Of a stretch of 15,000 bases of DNA, positions 14,940 to 15,000 are shown one piece after another. A program made the position numbers and the translations under genes. Source of the stretch: Eimeria necatrix (taxonomy: Eukaryota > Apicomplexa > Conoidasida > Eucoccidiorida > Eimeriidae); contig NW_013654513.1 in assembly GCF_000499385.1 (NCBI RefSeq), positions 1 to 15,000 on the forward strand, given 5' to 3'. The notes beneath the pieces were generated by a model. It was not told where the DNA came from. It was given only the letters and a program-made list of their open reading frames with translations, and did no database searches. Position 1 is the first letter of the stretch. Every line of letters starts with the position of its first letter.

Positions 14940-15000
14940 TGTTCCTGCAGCAAGCCAGGTGGCAGCAGCACGAAAGAGAAGACTCTTTTGCTGCTGCTGA
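9399..15000 (+). CDS. SPRY-domain protein with YG/VD helical repeats and Gln-rich tail, at least 11 exons, 3' end outside the window
   Basis: Proposed exons: 9399-9986, 10380-10518, 10760-10809, 11024-11104, 11190-11259, 11489-11580, 11814-11889, 12097-12164, 13539-13628, 13868-13946 and 14253-15000. Phases join throughout (0,1,0,0,1,0,1,0,0,1). Exons 1-4 give most of a SPRY domain, a protein-interaction beta-sandwich. Exons 5-11 give helical repeats of about 45-55 residues with RLxxFY-like, VD and YG positions, similar from memory to repeats in many apicomplexan and kinetoplastid proteins. The rest of exon 11 is Gly/Pro, Gln and Ser rich. Every intron holds telomere-type repeats. The SPRY C-terminal strands are missing. 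The start is uncertain: exon 1 may begin by splicing after the AG at 9388. Function beyond protein binding is unknown. Confidence 0.75.
9987..10379 (+). repeat. intron 1: TTTAGGG, TTTAGGG, CCCTAAA tracts
   Basis: Tracts lie at 9987-10074 (plus, with GGGGTTT variants), 10166-10234 (plus) and 10317-10370 (minus orientation), separated by unique spacers of about 91 and 82 bp. The last spacer is open in one frame (LRLGFSPGRRG), but skipping it joins exon 1 to exon 2 in phase with an intact SPRY order. Confidence 0.85.
10380..11104 (+). CDS. exons 2-4: core of the SPRY domain
   Basis: Exon 2 (10380-10518) reads AEAYFEVELLSYTPF, then CYVSIGVAAAPYPPHHLPG and ends at STG: the YFEVE strand, the IGVA strand and an LPG loop. 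Exon 3 (10760-10809) reads GQVFAGNQQSVADGEVL. Exon 4 (11024-11104) reads EGDVIGCLFCRKSGQVLFF and LNGEPRWL, matching the SPRY hallmark GDVIGC...G-FF-NG. Acceptors are CTGCAG, TTTTTTCAG and TTGTGCAG. The exon 3 donor (CTG|GTGGCA) is chosen for phase. At the end of exon 4 the better donor (CTG|GTTAGT at 11101) breaks the frame, while the weaker TTA|GTTCCC at 11105 keeps it. The usual C-terminal SPRY strands after NG are not found. Confidence 0.8.
10519..11189 (+). repeat. introns 2-4: plus-oriented TTTAGGG tracts
   Basis: Intron 2 (10519-10759) has tracts at 10521-10578 and 10673-10738. Intron 3 (10810-11023) has tracts at 10824-10888 and 10958-11018. Intron 4 (11105-11189) has one tract at 11113-11180 with CTTAGGG and TTAAGGG variants. 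Spacers of about 70-95 bp lie between tracts in introns 2 and 3. The intron 2 donor ACCG|GTAGGG is the edge of the array. Confidence 0.85.
11190..12164 (+). CDS. exons 5-8: helical repeat region, first part
   Basis: Exon 5 (11190-11259): EFNEELRETYGKDLTDVAQ then YARD. Exon 6 (11489-11580): INKRKLTNFFRQHDIRRLS then QVDHIFEDFDGD. Exon 7 (11814-11889): SFRLNEFLRKNYGSDMTNC then SIRRKQ. Exon 8 (12097-12164): SVEAMLIEYFDLVKKRQDSM then KLG. LxxFF...VDxxFEDF and LNEFLRKNYG mark two halves of a repeating unit. Phase-1/phase-0 alternation means half-units are encoded by alternating exons. Donors at exon 5 (ACA|GTAAGA), 7 (CAGA|GTATGT) and 8 (GGA|GTGAGT) are strong. Exon 6 ends GAC|GTAAACCC, where the donor is itself the start of a CCCTAAA array. 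Confidence 0.75.
11260..12096 (+). repeat. introns 5-7: CCCTAAA tract at the 5' side, TTTAGGG tract at the 3' side
   Basis: Intron 5 (11260-11488): minus tract 11277-11325, plus tract 11414-11479. Intron 6 (11581-11813): minus 11582-11634, plus 11732-11773. Intron 7 (11890-12096): minus 11898-11949, plus 12030-12089. The spacers between arms are about 80-100 bases. Each pair is inverted, so the transcript ends of each intron are complementary over several heptamers. Confidence 0.88.
12165..13538 (+). repeat. intron 8: telomere tracts, a pseudo-exon, then a long AT-rich repeat block
   Basis: A plus tract (12185-12221), a 70-bp segment with exon-like content (12226-12289) and a minus tract (12298-12329) are followed by AT-rich sequence. 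GGTGT-ATAG-ACACC lies at 12670-12683, with a decayed neighbour at 12696. (AAT)n runs about 12752-12822, TTAATATTAA-type repeats 12835-13065, (AAAT)n and AAC-rich repeats 13100-13330, and (AAAAT)n about 13405-13450. Open frames here read only Asn/Ile runs. The intron ends at TATTTTTCAG. Confidence 0.8.
13539..13946 (+). CDS. exons 9-10: helical repeat region, second part
   Basis: Exon 9 (13539-13628) follows TATTTTTCAG and reads AVAEQALVKPATVDQFLRDR then YRKGINVLLK. Exon 10 (13868-13946) follows GAGTTGCAG and reads NRLKQVYSLYAPERMKDVD then YIAERYP. FLRDRYRKG fits the YG half of the repeat, and NRLKQVYSLY...VDYI fits the VD half. Exon 9 has no GT at its phase-compatible end; the boundary AAG|GCAAACCC indicates a GC-AG intron. 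Exon 10 ends CCCC|GTAGGT, phase 1. Confidence 0.72.
13629..13867 (+). repeat. intron 9: GC-AG intron with inverted telomere tracts
   Basis: A CCCTAAA array (13630-13684) begins within the donor itself (AAG|GCAAACCC), and a TTTAGGG array (13788-13860) ends just before the acceptor GAGTTGCAG. The arms are inverted with a loop of about 100 bases, as in introns 5-7. Confidence 0.8.
13947..14252 (+). repeat. intron 10: TTTAGGG tract, then CAAA and AAAT repeats
   Basis: TTTAGGG units lie at 13955-14018, then a short unique piece, (CAAA)n at about 14062-14128, (AAAT)n to about 14180 and mixed AAAC/AAAT to 14222, followed by a pyrimidine tract and CCCCGCAG. Minus-strand open frames here (Phe/Leu/Tyr runs) come from the repeat. 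Confidence 0.85.
14253..15000 (+). CDS. exon 11: last repeat half and Gln-rich C-terminal region, runs off the window
   Basis: After the acceptor CCCCGCAG it reads LFDDAFALSAQMRVRYGIDL (the YG half of the repeat), an acidic linker, a Gly/Pro insert from a GGGGGCCCC block (14384-14455), LDVAAGDAEVLDLLGMS, a Gln run, NKLSLSFAEREESSGSL, a second Gln run mixed with His/Ser, a Ser/Phe-rich stretch (KWSSFRSRSNASAHEENSF), and a third Gln run. The frame stays open to 15000. CTTTCTTTTGCAG at about 14636-14648 looks like an acceptor, but read-through is open, so no intron is needed. The overlapping frame at 14683 that reads the CAG runs as Ala is a shadow. Confidence 0.75.

Noticed and set aside
14683..15000. 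Plus-strand frame with Ala runs ending in TGA at 14998-15000
   Set aside because: The neighbouring frame continues exon 11 from conserved repeat sequence with consistent codon content. This frame is a shadow.

Overview
The window looks like nuclear DNA of an apicomplexan coccidian, most likely Eimeria. The grounds are: internal tracts of the telomere-type heptamer TTTAGGG/CCCTAAA far from any chromosome end; very dense CAG/CTG triplets that read as Ala or Gln runs inside genes; GGGGCCCC-type low-complexity inserts inside conserved domains; long AT-rich simple repeats; and short GT-AG introns. The genus is inferred, not proven. Nothing here suggests bacterial or viral DNA.

Three protein genes can be supported. 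(1) Minus strand, 102-1113: a two-exon gene with a J domain (HPD motif) followed by a CSL-type zinc finger. This is the architecture of DPH4/JJJ3, the J-protein of diphthamide synthesis. The two exons lie either side of a telomere-repeat-filled intron and join in frame. (2) Plus strand, 3469-4167: an apparently intact p24/TMED (GOLD) cargo-receptor gene with signal peptide, paired cysteines, coiled coil, membrane segment and a KKII dilysine tail. (3) Plus strand, about 9399 to beyond 15000: a multi-exon gene encoding most of a SPRY domain, then helical repeats with YG and VD signatures, then a low-complexity Gln-rich tail that runs off the window. Each of the ten introns I can place in this gene carries TTTAGGG or CCCTAAA arrays.

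Layout: 1-540 telomere-like repeats with a tandem duplicate of the zinc-finger end; 1200-3460 no gene seen, with simple repeats and a large GGGGCCCC block; 4170-8000 no gene seen, with T-rich, TTTA and CTAG-rich satellite repeats; 8290-8960 an array of palindromes with a core of GGTGT-N4-ACACC at about 30-bp spacing; 8960-15000 the SPRY gene, with a long AT-rich intron at 12165-13538.

The most unusual signals are: telomere repeats in every intron of one gene, often starting at the 5' splice site and arranged in four introns so that the two ends could pair; a roughly 154-bp spacing of those tracts; and the palindrome family that occurs singly, in an array, and inside two coding regions in the same reading frame. 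The three genes share no obvious pathway. What they share is invasion by the same classes of repeat.
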